Shown here in pieces: positions 9,901 to 17,846 of a stretch of 64,000 nucleotides of DNA. Location of the stretch: assembly GCF_040812015.1 (NCBI RefSeq), contig NZ_JBFNXJ010000002.1, forward strand, positions 248,001 through 312,000, read 5' to 3'. Every line of letters begins with the position of its first letter. Positions within the stretch are counted from its first letter, which is position 1. The notes under the pieces are model-generated. The model ran no database searches, had not been told where the DNA came from, and saw only the letters and a program-made list of their open reading frames with translations. Source of the stretch: Chitinivorax sp. PXF-14. GTDB lineage: Bacteria > Pseudomonadota > Gammaproteobacteria > Burkholderiales > SCOH01. Made by a program: the position numbers and the translations under genes.

Positions 9901-10403
9901 GCTACCTCGAGAAGCCCGTCGACGTAGCGCAGCTCGGGCACATGCTCGACGAGCTGGTCGAGCACATCGGCGCCCAGGGACACCCGGCGCCGCAGCCGGC
10001 GGATACGCAAGCCCACGGCGGCACGCTGCTGCTGGTGGATGACGACATCCGCAACATCTATGCGATGACCAGCCTGCTCGAGGACCGAGGTTATGAAGTC
10101 ATCACGGCCGGCAACGGGGTCGAGGCCCTGGCCCGTATCGAGGAACGCGAAGACATCGACCTGATCCTGATGGATATCGCGATGCCCTTAATGGATGGGT
10201 TCGAGACCACGCACCGGCTGCGGGCAGACAAGCGTTTTACGCGCCCGATTGTGGCGCTGACCGCCTATGCTATGAAGGGGGACAGGGAAAAATGCCTCGA
10301 CGCCGGCGCGGACGACTACCTTGCCAAGCCGGTCAGCAAGAGCCAGCTCTACCAGACGCTGGACCATTGGCTCGGCCGAGCACTCGAAACGGCCATTTCG
10401 TAA
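6993..10403 (+). CDS. CHASE-PAS-PAS hybrid histidine kinase with two receiver domains
   Basis: A 1136-residue inner-membrane hybrid sensor kinase. A first membrane segment (about 23-42) and a second (about 311-336) bracket a periplasmic CHASE domain, recognised by GVAGLYLASDEVTREDF and the YPGVRGIGFARRI tract. Two PAS domains follow (about 355-475 and 480-600), then the phosphoacceptor helix with His624 (NMSHELRTPLNSIL) and a HATPase domain with the GTGLGLTISKQL box. Receiver domain 1 (about 875-985) has Asp926 and receiver 2 (about 1010-1125) Asp1061 as phosphorylation sites. CHASE ligands are generally small molecules; this one is unknown. Ten bases after its stop starts a REC-GGDEF-EAL gene, its probable output partner. 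Confidence 0.94.
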   Translation: MPQTTVLAPPSTPRWTGPLRRLALFVWLGLMLLTLGVGYLVYEQDQALFRQHIDAQASELQAAVRKRLEMYRLALTGVAGLYLASDEVTREDFSIYVRNLRLDRNYPGVRGIGFARRIDGAGLAGYQQRLAEAVPGSRVFPAGHRDSYTAVEYTEPMDDSSRHIIGFDMYTEAKRQAAMRLAADSGEPAATGKVTLQQDVATPTPSGFLLYYPIYRNHSTTDTQARRREALLGWVYMQIRMDEMLAGILGQAPPLDLAVYDGRQAVAGQLITGATATDDVIHLERGIDFAQHHWLLVLQPTHSQLALAESTRYRWVLALGSLVSLLAAASVATLAAARGREQHMAAVATHEIRQREQRFSGLMESMPNAIFALDSDGHVTMVNGTAERWFGQAREMLIGLPFAALLVPSTRDTFHERYQPFFSGSVPAPPAPTLEWMALRADGSEFPIEPTFSAIDTGDGRLILASMSDISSRKRSEARFRLVVEAAPNAVVVTDSRGVIELVNSQTEVWFGYSRQELLGQSVEILIPERFRKAHPAYRSAFVGTPQVRPMGAGRDLYGRRKNGSEFPIEIGLNPIQTDDGLLIMSSIIDISERKAAERRFREQSEQIAQASRYKSEFLANMSHELRTPLNSILILAEQLGDNRQGNLTAKQVEHAHIIHRSGNELLTLINDILDLSKIEAGRMTVQVEQLILADFAAHLRQSFAPLAEARKLSLCIEIDTNAPRAVLTDGNRLFQIVKNLISNAIKFTEQGGVHVRVARPAPPLPAGLRLEAKDTLAIQVVDTGRGIPADKQEQIFLAFHQLDGSTSRQYGGTGLGLTISKQLAQLLGGSITVDSKEGVGSTFTLYLPARSQALPEREAPAIRPAALAQHASGDPLVLIVEDDVNFAEIVAAGVRSRGLTPVLSRSGGEAVQLARQLPVKAIILDILLPDGNGWHFLTQLRELPSTHTVPVQVVSCLDQPSPARPDIVGYLEKPVDVAQLGHMLDELVEHIGAQGHPAPQPADTQAHGGTLLLVDDDIRNIYAMTSLLEDRGYEVITAGNGVEALARIEEREDIDLILMDIAMPLMDGFETTHRLRADKRFTRPIVALTAYAMKGDREKCLDAGADDYLAKPVSKSQLYQTLDHWLGRALETAIS

Positions 10404-10413
10404 CGAGATACCG

Positions 10414-12552
10414 ATGAACATCGACGCAAACCAACGTTTTCCGGCCGAGCAGCTTGAGCAGGTAGTACTGGTCGTGGACGATACCCCGGAAAACCTGGTG
10501 GCCATGGATGCCATTCTGGGGGACCTCAGCGTGCAGCTGATGATGGTCAGCTCGGGCAAGGCTGCCTTGCAGAAGATGCTTGAGCACGATGTGTCGCTGG
10601 TTCTGCTCGACGTGCAGATGCCCGACATGGATGGCTACGAGATGGCCCAGCTGATGCGCGGCTCGCGGCGCACCCGGCACATCCCGATCATCTTCATCAC
10701 CGCCATCATGCGCGACGAGGCCGCCATGCTGCGCGGCTACGAGAGCGGTGCCATCGACTACATCACCAAGCCGATCAAGCGTGATGTGCTGCGCAGCAAG
10801 GTCAAGCTGCTGCTCGAACTCGACGCGAGCAAACGGCAGCTGCTGGCGGCCTATCGCCGTCTCGACGGCCAACGCAGCTATTACGAGTCGATACTGAACG
10901 CGGCAGGCGAAGGCGTCGTGGGCTTCGATCCGAACGGCACGGTCAATTTCGCCAACCCCGCCGCGCGCCGACTGCTCAACCTGCCCGAAGATCGCCTGAT
11001 CGGCCAGGGCCACCAGGCCTTCTACCCGGCCGACGCCGGCCAGCCATCCAACTGGCAGAGCACGCCGTTCTGGGCGGCCATCGAGCGTGGCCAGGAGATC
11101 CGTATCGACGATGCCCAGTTCCGCACCCTCGGGCGCGGCGATTTCCCGGTCAGCCTGTGCTGCTCGCCGCTGTCCGGGCATTACAACGGCGTGGTGGTGG
11201 TGTTCCAGGACATCACTGTGCGCAAGGCGCTGGAATTGCAACTGCGCCTGCAGGCGATGACCGACCACCTGACCGGCCTCAACAACCGCAGCGGCTTCAA
11301 GACGGCGCTCGGCCACGCGCTGGCGCGGGCGGGCCGCACCTACAAGTATGTGGCGCTGCTCTACATCGACCTCGACCACTTCAAGCCGATCAACGACTCG
11401 CTCGGCCACGATGCCGGCGACCAGTTGCTGCAGCAGGTTGCAGAGCGGCTCAAGCAGTCGATGCGCGTCAGCGACACGATCTCACGCCTGGGTGGCGACG
11501 AATTCACCGTAATACTCGAAGACCTCGACGATGCCGAGGATGCGGCCTTCAGCGCGCGCAAGGTGCTGTCTGCACTGCGCCCGAGCTTCCAGCTCAACGG
11601 CACGGAGGTGACCGTCGGGGCGAGCATCGGCATCGCCACCTATCCCGACTGCGGCAGCGATCTGGTGAGCCTGATGCAGGCTGCCGACGTGGCGATGTAC
11701 CGCGCCAAAAACGAGGGACGCAACGTCTACCAGTTCTATACTCCGGACATGAACGCCCGCGCCAAGGCCCGCCTGATGCTCGAACAGAGCGCGCGCCACG
11801 CGTTGCAGCACGATGAGCTGGTGCTGTACTACCAGCCGCAGATCGACCTCGCGCGCCGCCGCATCGTGGGCCTGGAGGCGCTGATACGCTGGAACCACCC
11901 GACCGCGGGCCTGGTGTCGCCGGCTACCTTCATCCCGCTGATGGAGGAGACCGGGCTCATCATCCAGGTCGGCGCGTGGATCATCGAGAGCGTGTGCAAG
12001 CAGCGCCAGCAATGGCATACGCAGGGGGTACTCGATGCCGATTGCACGATCGCGCTGAATATCTCGCCGCGCCAGTTCAGCGACGACAACCTGAGCCGCA
12101 TCCTGCAGCAGCAGCTGTCGCTGTGGCAGCTCGCACCGGAGATGATCGAGCTGGAATTGACCGAAGGCATGCTGATGCAGGATACCGAGCAGACCTACCA
12201 GCTGCTCGACCAGCTCAAGCAGATCGGCGTGCGGCTGGCCATCGACGACTTCGGCACCGGCTATTCGTCGCTGGGTTATCTCAAGCGCTTCAAGCTCGAT
12301 GTGCTGAAGATCGACAAATCGTTCATCAACCACCTGACCCACAACGGCAAGGATGCCGCGATCGCCTCGTCGATCATCAGCCTGGCCCACAACCTCGGGC
12401 TCAACACCGTAGCCGAGGGCGTGGAGACCGAGGCGCAGCTGGACCGGCTCAAGGCGCTGAAGTGCGACGTGGTACAAGGCTACTACTTCGCCAAGCCCAT
12501 GCCGGCAGAACAGGTCGAAGCCTTCGTACGGGGCTTCGCCACAGCCCCCTGA
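10414..12552 (+). CDS. Response regulator with PAS, GGDEF and EAL domains
   Basis: A 712-residue cytoplasmic protein: receiver domain (about 15-130, phosphoacceptor Asp66 in LVLLDVQMPDMDGYE), PAS (about 150-270), GGDEF domain with intact GGDEF at 360-364, and EAL domain with intact EAL at 488-490. An RVSD sequence five residues before GGDEF matches the RxxD inhibitory site. Both cyclase and phosphodiesterase motifs appear complete (NISPRQF, DDFGTGYSS, KIDKSF), so either activity or both are possible. The ATG at 10414 is chosen over an upstream in-frame codon that would lie inside the kinase gene. It is in tandem with the hybrid kinase, implying phosphorelay control of c-di-GMP turnover. Confidence 0.94.
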   Translation: MNIDANQRFPAEQLEQVVLVVDDTPENLVAMDAILGDLSVQLMMVSSGKAALQKMLEHDVSLVLLDVQMPDMDGYEMAQLMRGSRRTRHIPIIFITAIMRDEAAMLRGYESGAIDYITKPIKRDVLRSKVKLLLELDASKRQLLAAYRRLDGQRSYYESILNAAGEGVVGFDPNGTVNFANPAARRLLNLPEDRLIGQGHQAFYPADAGQPSNWQSTPFWAAIERGQEIRIDDAQFRTLGRGDFPVSLCCSPLSGHYNGVVVVFQDITVRKALELQLRLQAMTDHLTGLNNRSGFKTALGHALARAGRTYKYVALLYIDLDHFKPINDSLGHDAGDQLLQQVAERLKQSMRVSDTISRLGGDEFTVILEDLDDAEDAAFSARKVLSALRPSFQLNGTEVTVGASIGIATYPDCGSDLVSLMQAADVAMYRAKNEGRNVYQFYTPDMNARAKARLMLEQSARHALQHDELVLYYQPQIDLARRRIVGLEALIRWNHPTAGLVSPATFIPLMEETGLIIQVGAWIIESVCKQRQQWHTQGVLDADCTIALNISPRQFSDDNLSRILQQQLSLWQLAPEMIELELTEGMLMQDTEQTYQLLDQLKQIGVRLAIDDFGTGYSSLGYLKRFKLDVLKIDKSFINHLTHNGKDAAIASSIISLAHNLGLNTVAEGVETEAQLDRLKALKCDVVQGYYFAKPMPAEQVEAFVRGFATAP

Positions 12553-12558
12553 TGCGCG

Positions 12559-14169
12559 TCAGGCCAGCGCGGGCGCCGGCTTGCCGGTCAGCGTTTCGGC
12601 CAGCTTGCTCGCATTGCGCGCCGCCAGGCCGTAGATCGACAACTGCGGATTGGCGCCGATGCTGGTCGGGAAGGCCGAGCCGTCGATCACGTGCAGGTTG
12701 ACGAGCTGATGATGGCGGCCATGGCTGTCGACCACCGATTCCTCCGGCTTGCTGCCCATGCGGCAGCCGCCCATGACGTGCGCGCTGAATACGCGGAAAC
12801 GCAGCACCTCGGCGGGCAGCGCGGCAATCGCCTGTTTGGCCTGCGCCCAGCTGGTGTAGGGCACCGCGCCCTCATGCACCGGCAGCACACGCGTCGCGCC
12901 GGCGGCAAACTGCAGCTCCGCCATCACCAGCAGCGAGCGCTTCAGGCCCTCCCAGACGTAATCGGTCAGCGGGTAATCGAGCATCGGCGTGCCATCGCTG
13001 CGCAGTTCGACTTGGCCACCGAGGCTATCGGGATGGAAGCCGTCGCGCATCAATGCCAGCTGCACATGCATATGGTTGAAGCGCGACATCCACTCCGCGT
13101 GCGACTTGCCGATGCCGGTCAGCGTGGTGGCGCCGAGCATCGGATGGATAGGCGGTACCTCAAGCTTGAAGCCGATCGGGCCGTCGATCGGGCCATTGTG
13201 CAGGAAATGGTCCGAATACACGGTCTGCGGCGCACCAGCCGAGGCAACCACGGGCTCGGGCATGTCCGAGATCGAGATGCTGACCGGGTGCAGGAAGGTG
13301 CGCTTGCCGAGCAGCTTGAACGGATCGGGCGCGCCGGAGCGCAACAGTACCGCCGGGCTGCCGATGGCGCCGGCGGACAGCACGACGTGGCGCGCCTTGA
13401 CGCTGAGCTTGCGGCCCGTTGGCAGCAGGCCGGTGCTGTCGAGGCCATGGCATTCGACCGTACCGACCTGGTCGCCGACGACGCCGAGTGTCTCGACACG
13501 CACCCGGTATACCAGCGTGGCGCCCTGCCCCAGCGCCGCTGGGATGGTGGTGATCAGCATCGACTGCTTGGCGTTGACGGCACAGCCCATGCCGCAATAG
13601 CCCAGGTTCCAGCAACCGTTGACATTACGGTTGATGCGCCCCCAGCTGATGCCGAGCTTCTCGGCACCGACGCGCAGCAGATCGTTGTTGCGATTGGGCT
13701 CGCCGGGCCAGTTGTGGATGTTGAGGCGCTTCTCGGCCATGGCGAACCACGGCGCCAGCGCATCGACGGTCAGATCGGGTAGGCCATACTGCTTGTTCCA
13801 CACTTCGAGCGTGGATGGCGGCGTGCGGAAGCTCGACGTCCAGTTCACCGTGGTCGAGCCGCCAACCGAGCGCCCCTGCAGGATGGAGATCGCCTTGTCC
13901 TTGGTCTGCCGCTCGCCCGATTCCTGGTACAGCTGCGGGTAGGCATCGGACTCGCGCAGCTTGAAATCGCGCGAGGACTTGAGCGGCCCCTCTTCGAGCA
14001 GCACCACCTTGAGTCCGGCCTTGCTCAGGATTTCAGCGGTGATGCCACCGCCGGCGCCTGTGCCGACGATGACGACATCGGCTTCAAGCGTCTTGTCGGC
14101 GGACAGCGTGGACGCGTCGATGACCTGCCAGCCTTGTTCCAGGCCGGTGGCGATGGGATCGGGAACCAT
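12559..14169 (-). CDS. GMC-family FAD-dependent oxidoreductase
   Basis: A 536-residue flavoprotein of the glucose-methanol-choline family, expected to oxidise an alcohol. The FAD-binding motif VVIVGTGAGGGITAEILSKA lies near residues 32-51, the second GMC signature around GRSVGGSTTVNW, and the catalytic-region HVMGGCRMG and final SIGANPQLSIYGLAARNA tracts near the end. I see no signal peptide of its own. It is third in an operon after an aldehyde dehydrogenase and a Tat-signal small subunit, so it may be exported with that subunit, as in gluconate-dehydrogenase-like complexes. The substrate is unknown; the aldehyde dehydrogenase neighbour suggests an alcohol-to-aldehyde-to-acid route. Confidence 0.9.
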   Translation of the reverse strand: MVPDPIATGLEQGWQVIDASTLSADKTLEADVVIVGTGAGGGITAEILSKAGLKVVLLEEGPLKSSRDFKLRESDAYPQLYQESGERQTKDKAISILQGRSVGGSTTVNWTSSFRTPPSTLEVWNKQYGLPDLTVDALAPWFAMAEKRLNIHNWPGEPNRNNDLLRVGAEKLGISWGRINRNVNGCWNLGYCGMGCAVNAKQSMLITTIPAALGQGATLVYRVRVETLGVVGDQVGTVECHGLDSTGLLPTGRKLSVKARHVVLSAGAIGSPAVLLRSGAPDPFKLLGKRTFLHPVSISISDMPEPVVASAGAPQTVYSDHFLHNGPIDGPIGFKLEVPPIHPMLGATTLTGIGKSHAEWMSRFNHMHVQLALMRDGFHPDSLGGQVELRSDGTPMLDYPLTDYVWEGLKRSLLVMAELQFAAGATRVLPVHEGAVPYTSWAQAKQAIAALPAEVLRFRVFSAHVMGGCRMGSKPEESVVDSHGRHHQLVNLHVIDGSAFPTSIGANPQLSIYGLAARNASKLAETLTGKPAPALA

Positions 14170-14229
14170 GTTTACCTCGTGGGGGACAGACGGTGGGGCG
14201 ATGCACGCCCCGCAAAAGCCGGCCTGGGA

Positions 14230-14775
14230 TCAGGCCGCGAATACCTGCGCCGGCGGGCCGTCGTAGCCGATGGCCGCCCAGGCGCTGGGGCTGCCATACC
14301 ACGACGCCAGCACGATCTTGTGCAGGCCCTGGTAGCCGGAACGCAACAAGGCGATGCGGCTGTCGCGCCAGCGCGCCAGGAATGACTCGATGCTGGCGCG
14401 ATCGGCCTTGAGCCAGGGCAGCGATACCCCGGCCACGGTGCGGCGCGTGACCGGAAAATCGAGCAGGCCGAACAATTGATCGAGCTCGGCGCGCACCGCG
14501 GGCGACAGGCCGGAGATGGCGATGTCCACATTGCGCACCGTTTCGGCAATCGCCGCCTGGTGCGCGGCCGGCTCGGCCGGCAGCGCACCATCGAGCATCA
14601 CGTCGGCCAGCGCTGCGAACAGCCCGCAGCTTGCCTCGTCGAGCACGGCGAAGCGTGTGCCATTGGGTGAGACCCAACGCGGCTGCGCCTCGAACGGGCC
14701 GTAGAGCGCGCGTGCCGCGACCAGCGACACACCCCCGAGCAAACCGGCCTTGATGAACTGGCGGCGAGTCAACAT
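14230..14775 (-). CDS. Tat-signal small subunit next to a GMC dehydrogenase
   Basis: A 181-residue protein starting MLTRRQFIKAGLLGG, a clear twin-arginine export signal. The rest is helical and resembles the small subunit (subunit 3) of gluconate 2-dehydrogenase-like complexes. The ATG at 14775 overlaps the TGA of the aldehyde dehydrogenase gene by one base (TGATG), indicating translational coupling; an in-frame TTG one codon upstream is less likely. The GMC gene begins 60 bases downstream. Its probable role is to chaperone or co-export the large FAD subunit to the periplasm. Confidence 0.8.
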   Translation of the reverse strand: MLTRRQFIKAGLLGGVSLVAARALYGPFEAQPRWVSPNGTRFAVLDEASCGLFAALADVMLDGALPAEPAAHQAAIAETVRNVDIAISGLSPAVRAELDQLFGLLDFPVTRRTVAGVSLPWLKADRASIESFLARWRDSRIALLRSGYQGLHKIVLASWYGSPSAWAAIGYDGPPAQVFAA

Positions 14776-16214
14776 CAATTACGTCCTGTCATCAGTTTGT
14801 AGATGGTCTTGAACATGCGGCCATAGGGCGGGTGCATCAGCCACAGCGTGTCAAAGCGGCTCTGGCTGATGATGCCCTTGAGCTTGCTCATGGTGTCGAA
14901 ACCGTACTTGCCGTGGTAGTAGCCCATGCCCGATGCGCCGACACCGCCGGTAGGCAGGTCGTCCTGCGGGAAATGGATGATCGTGTCGTTCAACGTCACG
15001 CCACCGGAAATCGTCTCGCGCATCACGCGGTCGATACGGCGGCTGTCGTGGTCGAAGTAATACAGCGCCAGCGGGCGCGGACGAGCGTTCACATACTTGA
15101 TCGCCTCACCCAGATCGCGGTACGGCAGGATCGGCAGCAAGGGGCCGAAGATCTCTTCCTGCATGATCTTCATGTCGTCGTTGACGTTGAGCACCAGCGT
15201 CGGTGCGATCTTGCCGGTGGCAGACAGGTTCTCGCCCGCCGGGTTGAGCTCGATCAGCGTGGCGCCCTTGGCGCGCGCGTCGTCGAGATAGCCCTGCAGC
15301 CGCTGGCGATGACGCGGGTTGACCACGGCCGAGAAATCGTTGTTGGTGGCCATCTTGGGGAAGAACTTGGCGACCTGCTGGCGGGCCAGATCGATGAAGG
15401 CCTGCTCCTTGCCCGCCGGCACCAGCAGGTAATCGGGCGCCACGCAGGTCTGGCCGGCGTTGAAGCACTTGCCGAACATGATGCGCTTGACCGCGGTCTC
15501 CATCGGGAAATCGGGGCTCAGGATCGTCGGTGACTTGCCGCCGAGTTCGAGCGTGACCGGCGTCAGGTGATCCGCCGCGGCGCGCATCACATGCTTGCCC
15601 ACGGCCGTCGAGCCGGTGAACAGCAGGTGGTCGAAGGGCTTGGACGAGAACGCCTGCGCCACGTCGGGGCCGCCGTTGATCACGCACACCAGGCTTTCGT
15701 CGAACTGGCTGCGCAGCAGGTTGCCGAGCAGCTCGCCAGTGTGCGGTGTGGCTTCCGACATCTTGATCATGGCGCGGTTGCCGGCGGCCAGCGCCGAGGT
15801 CAGCGGGCCGATCGCGAGATAGGCCGGGTAGTTCCACGGCACGATGATGCCCACCACGCCGAGCGGCTGCGGCATCACCTTGCCGGTGGCCGGGGCGAAC
15901 CACATCGATACGCCGGCACGGCGCGACTTCATCCAGCCCTTGAGGTGGCTCTTCGCATGGCGGATGCCCTCGATGCTGGCGAACAGCTCGATGCGCGTTT
16001 CATTGGGCGAGCGGCTGCCGAAATCGGCGCTGATGGCTTGCGCAATGGCGTCGATATTGTCGAGCAGCACCTTTTCGAGCTTGCCCAGGTTGGTGCGGCG
16101 GACTTCCGCGTCGGGATAGCGGTTGGCGTCATAGCTCGCCTGCTGTGCCTCGAACAGCCTGTTGAGCCGTTCCAGTTGCACCGGGGATGCATGCGGTTCG
16201 TAAATCGGTTCCAT
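14775..16214 (-). CDS. Aldehyde dehydrogenase, coniferyl-aldehyde-dehydrogenase-like
   Basis: A 479-residue NAD(P)-dependent aldehyde dehydrogenase of the class-3/coniferyl aldehyde type. Catalytic residues are visible: Asn128 in IIVPWNYPAYL, Glu223 in TLELGGKSP and Cys257 in FNAGQTCVAPDY. The late signature EEIFGPLLPILPY is present and the C-terminus is hydrophobic (LMHPPYGRMFKTIYKLMTG), as in class-3-like members that associate with membranes. The start at 16214 is set by AGGAGAACAAGGC just upstream; a further 50 codons are open upstream but lack a ribosome site. It is first in the operon with the Tat small subunit and the GMC oxidoreductase. Confidence 0.9.
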   Translation of the reverse strand: MEPIYEPHASPVQLERLNRLFEAQQASYDANRYPDAEVRRTNLGKLEKVLLDNIDAIAQAISADFGSRSPNETRIELFASIEGIRHAKSHLKGWMKSRRAGVSMWFAPATGKVMPQPLGVVGIIVPWNYPAYLAIGPLTSALAAGNRAMIKMSEATPHTGELLGNLLRSQFDESLVCVINGGPDVAQAFSSKPFDHLLFTGSTAVGKHVMRAAADHLTPVTLELGGKSPTILSPDFPMETAVKRIMFGKCFNAGQTCVAPDYLLVPAGKEQAFIDLARQQVAKFFPKMATNNDFSAVVNPRHRQRLQGYLDDARAKGATLIELNPAGENLSATGKIAPTLVLNVNDDMKIMQEEIFGPLLPILPYRDLGEAIKYVNARPRPLALYYFDHDSRRIDRVMRETISGGVTLNDTIIHFPQDDLPTGGVGASGMGYYHGKYGFDTMSKLKGIISQSRFDTLWLMHPPYGRMFKTIYKLMTGRN

Positions 16215-16452
16215 GCCTTGTTCTCCTGAAATGCCCAAATCCACGTTTTTGAAAAGTCGAACTGCTGATTCCAAGCGATGGCCATGTTGGGAAGAGGCAG
16301 CCGTCGGCCTCGCCGCGCTGGCGCCGGGCCGGCAGCCGCGCTCCGGGCGCGCCAGCCAAGCCATAGAGTCAATACTCTAGCCTGTCCGCATTATCCCATC
16401 CCGGGCGTTCAACTCAAACAAAAAATGCGGGTTTTCAGCAACATTGTCCAAC

Positions 16453-16472
16453 AATCTATCAATCGATAGATT
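16453..16472. promoter_or_regulatory. Inverted repeat, possible operator
   Basis: AATCTATC-AATC-GATAGATT: eight-base arms with a four-base spacer, in the divergent intergenic region. No U-tract follows, so an operator is likelier than a terminator. Confidence 0.5.
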
Positions 16473-16521
16473 CGCTGTCAATCGCTTTGCCGAATGTGTT
16501 TCCCACCATTTCGCCCAAAAA

Positions 16522-16566
16522 TGACCATGAGTCACTAACCTTGCAACACAATATGACCATCGGTCA
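16522..16566. promoter_or_regulatory. Pair of TGACCATNNGTCA inverted repeats
   Basis: Two 13-base sites, TGACCATGAGTCA (16522-16534) and TGACCATCGGTCA (16554-16566), share 11 of 13 bases. Each is an inverted repeat (TGAC...GTCA; the second is TGACC-ATC-GGTCA). Their starts are exactly 32 bases apart, about three helical turns, which places both on the same face of DNA. This fits a dimeric regulator binding twice. The regulator gene is not adjacent. Confidence 0.6.
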
Positions 16567-16661
16567 ACTATTTCAGTTCACACAGAAGGTCAAGCGCTTG
16601 CTTAACCGTTTCGCCGATCGCGCGTAAACTGGTGTTTTGCCCGCTACCCTGCTCCCGCCTC

Positions 16662-17843
16662 ATGCTTATCGACTTCTTCTACGAGCTCAAAGACGCCAAG
16701 ATTCCCGTCAGCATCAAGGAATTCCTGACCCTGCTCGAGGCGCTCGACAAGCGCGTGGTGTCGGGCTCGCTCGACGACTTCTATTACCTGGCGCGCACCG
16801 TGCTGGTGAAGGACGAGAAGCACTTCGACAAATTCGACAAGGTGTTCGGCAGTTATTTCAAGGGTATCGAATCGCTGGCCGAGGCGCTCGGCGGCGAGAT
16901 ACCCGAAGACTGGCTGCGCCGCGAGTTCGAGCGTTTCCTGTCCGACGAGGACCGCGCCAAGCTCGAAGCGATGGGCTGGGACAAGCTGATGGAAACCTTC
17001 AAGGAGCGGCTGAAGGAGCAGAAGGAACGCCACGCCGGCGGCAACAAGTGGATCGGCACCGGCGGCACCAGCCCCTTCGGCGCCTACGGCTACAACCCCG
17101 AGGGCATCCGCATCGGCCAGAACGAGTCGCGCCACCGCAAGGCGGTGAAGGTATGGGATGAGCGCGAGTTCAGGAATTTCGACGACAACCTGGAGCTCGG
17201 CACGCGCAATATCAAGGTCGCACTGCGCAAGCTGCGCCGCTTTGCGCGCGAAGGCGCCGAGGAAGTGCTGGACCTGCCCGACACCATCCGCGCCACGGCC
17301 AACAATGCCGGCCACCTCGACCTGAAAATGGTGCCGCAGCTCCACAACAAGGTGAAGGTGCTGCTGTTCCTCGATGTCGGCGGCTCGATGGACGACCACA
17401 TCCGCATCTGCGAGGAGCTGTTCTCGGCCTGCAAGACCGAGTTCAAGCATCTCGAATACTTCTATTTCCACAACTGCGTGTACGAGAGCGTGTGGAAGGA
17501 CAACCGCCGCCGCCACGCCGAGCGCATCAGCACCTACGATGTGATGCACACCTACGGGCCCGACTACAAGCTGATCTTCGTCGGCGACGCGACCATGAGC
17601 CCGTACGAGATCCTCTACCCCGGCGGCAGCGTCGAGCACAACAATCCCGAGGCCGGCCACCTGTGGGTGTCGCGCCTGCTCGATCACTATGGCAGCGCCA
17701 TCTGGCTCAACCCGGTGACCGAGCAATACTGGGACTACACGCAATCGCTGCAGATGCTCAAGCAGCAGATGGGCGAGCGCATGTACCCGCTCACCATCGA
17801 GGGCCTCGAGCGCGGCATGCGGCGGCTCAATCAGGGCGGCTGA
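16662..17843 (+). CDS. CoxE-like von Willebrand factor A domain protein
   Basis: A 393-residue cytoplasmic protein of the CoxE/COG3552 VWA group. It starts MLIDFFYELKDAKIPVSIKE; the alternative upstream in-frame start (16632) has no ribosome site either. The C-terminal half holds the VWA domain: the metal-binding motif reads LFLDVGGSMDDHI, so the usual DxSxS has Gly in place of the first Ser. A basic tract RNIKVALRKLRRFAREGAEE precedes it. CoxE-type proteins normally work with a MoxR/CoxD AAA ATPase in cofactor or complex maturation; none is beside it here. The next gene starts three bases after its stop. Confidence 0.85.
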   Translation: MLIDFFYELKDAKIPVSIKEFLTLLEALDKRVVSGSLDDFYYLARTVLVKDEKHFDKFDKVFGSYFKGIESLAEALGGEIPEDWLRREFERFLSDEDRAKLEAMGWDKLMETFKERLKEQKERHAGGNKWIGTGGTSPFGAYGYNPEGIRIGQNESRHRKAVKVWDEREFRNFDDNLELGTRNIKVALRKLRRFAREGAEEVLDLPDTIRATANNAGHLDLKMVPQLHNKVKVLLFLDVGGSMDDHIRICEELFSACKTEFKHLEYFYFHNCVYESVWKDNRRRHAERISTYDVMHTYGPDYKLIFVGDATMSPYEILYPGGSVEHNNPEAGHLWVSRLLDHYGSAIWLNPVTEQYWDYTQSLQMLKQQMGERMYPLTIEGLERGMRRLNQGG

Positions 17844-17846
17844 CAG

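Larger units (their letters stand above)
16215..16661. other. Divergent regulatory region, aldehyde dehydrogenase operon / CoxE-like gene
   Basis: About 450 bases without a gene, less GC-rich than its flanks. It contains three inverted repeats described separately (16453-16472, 16522-16534, 16554-16566), so it most likely holds the promoters and operators of both divergent transcription units. No clear sigma-70 hexamers with proper spacing were fixed. Confidence 0.6.
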
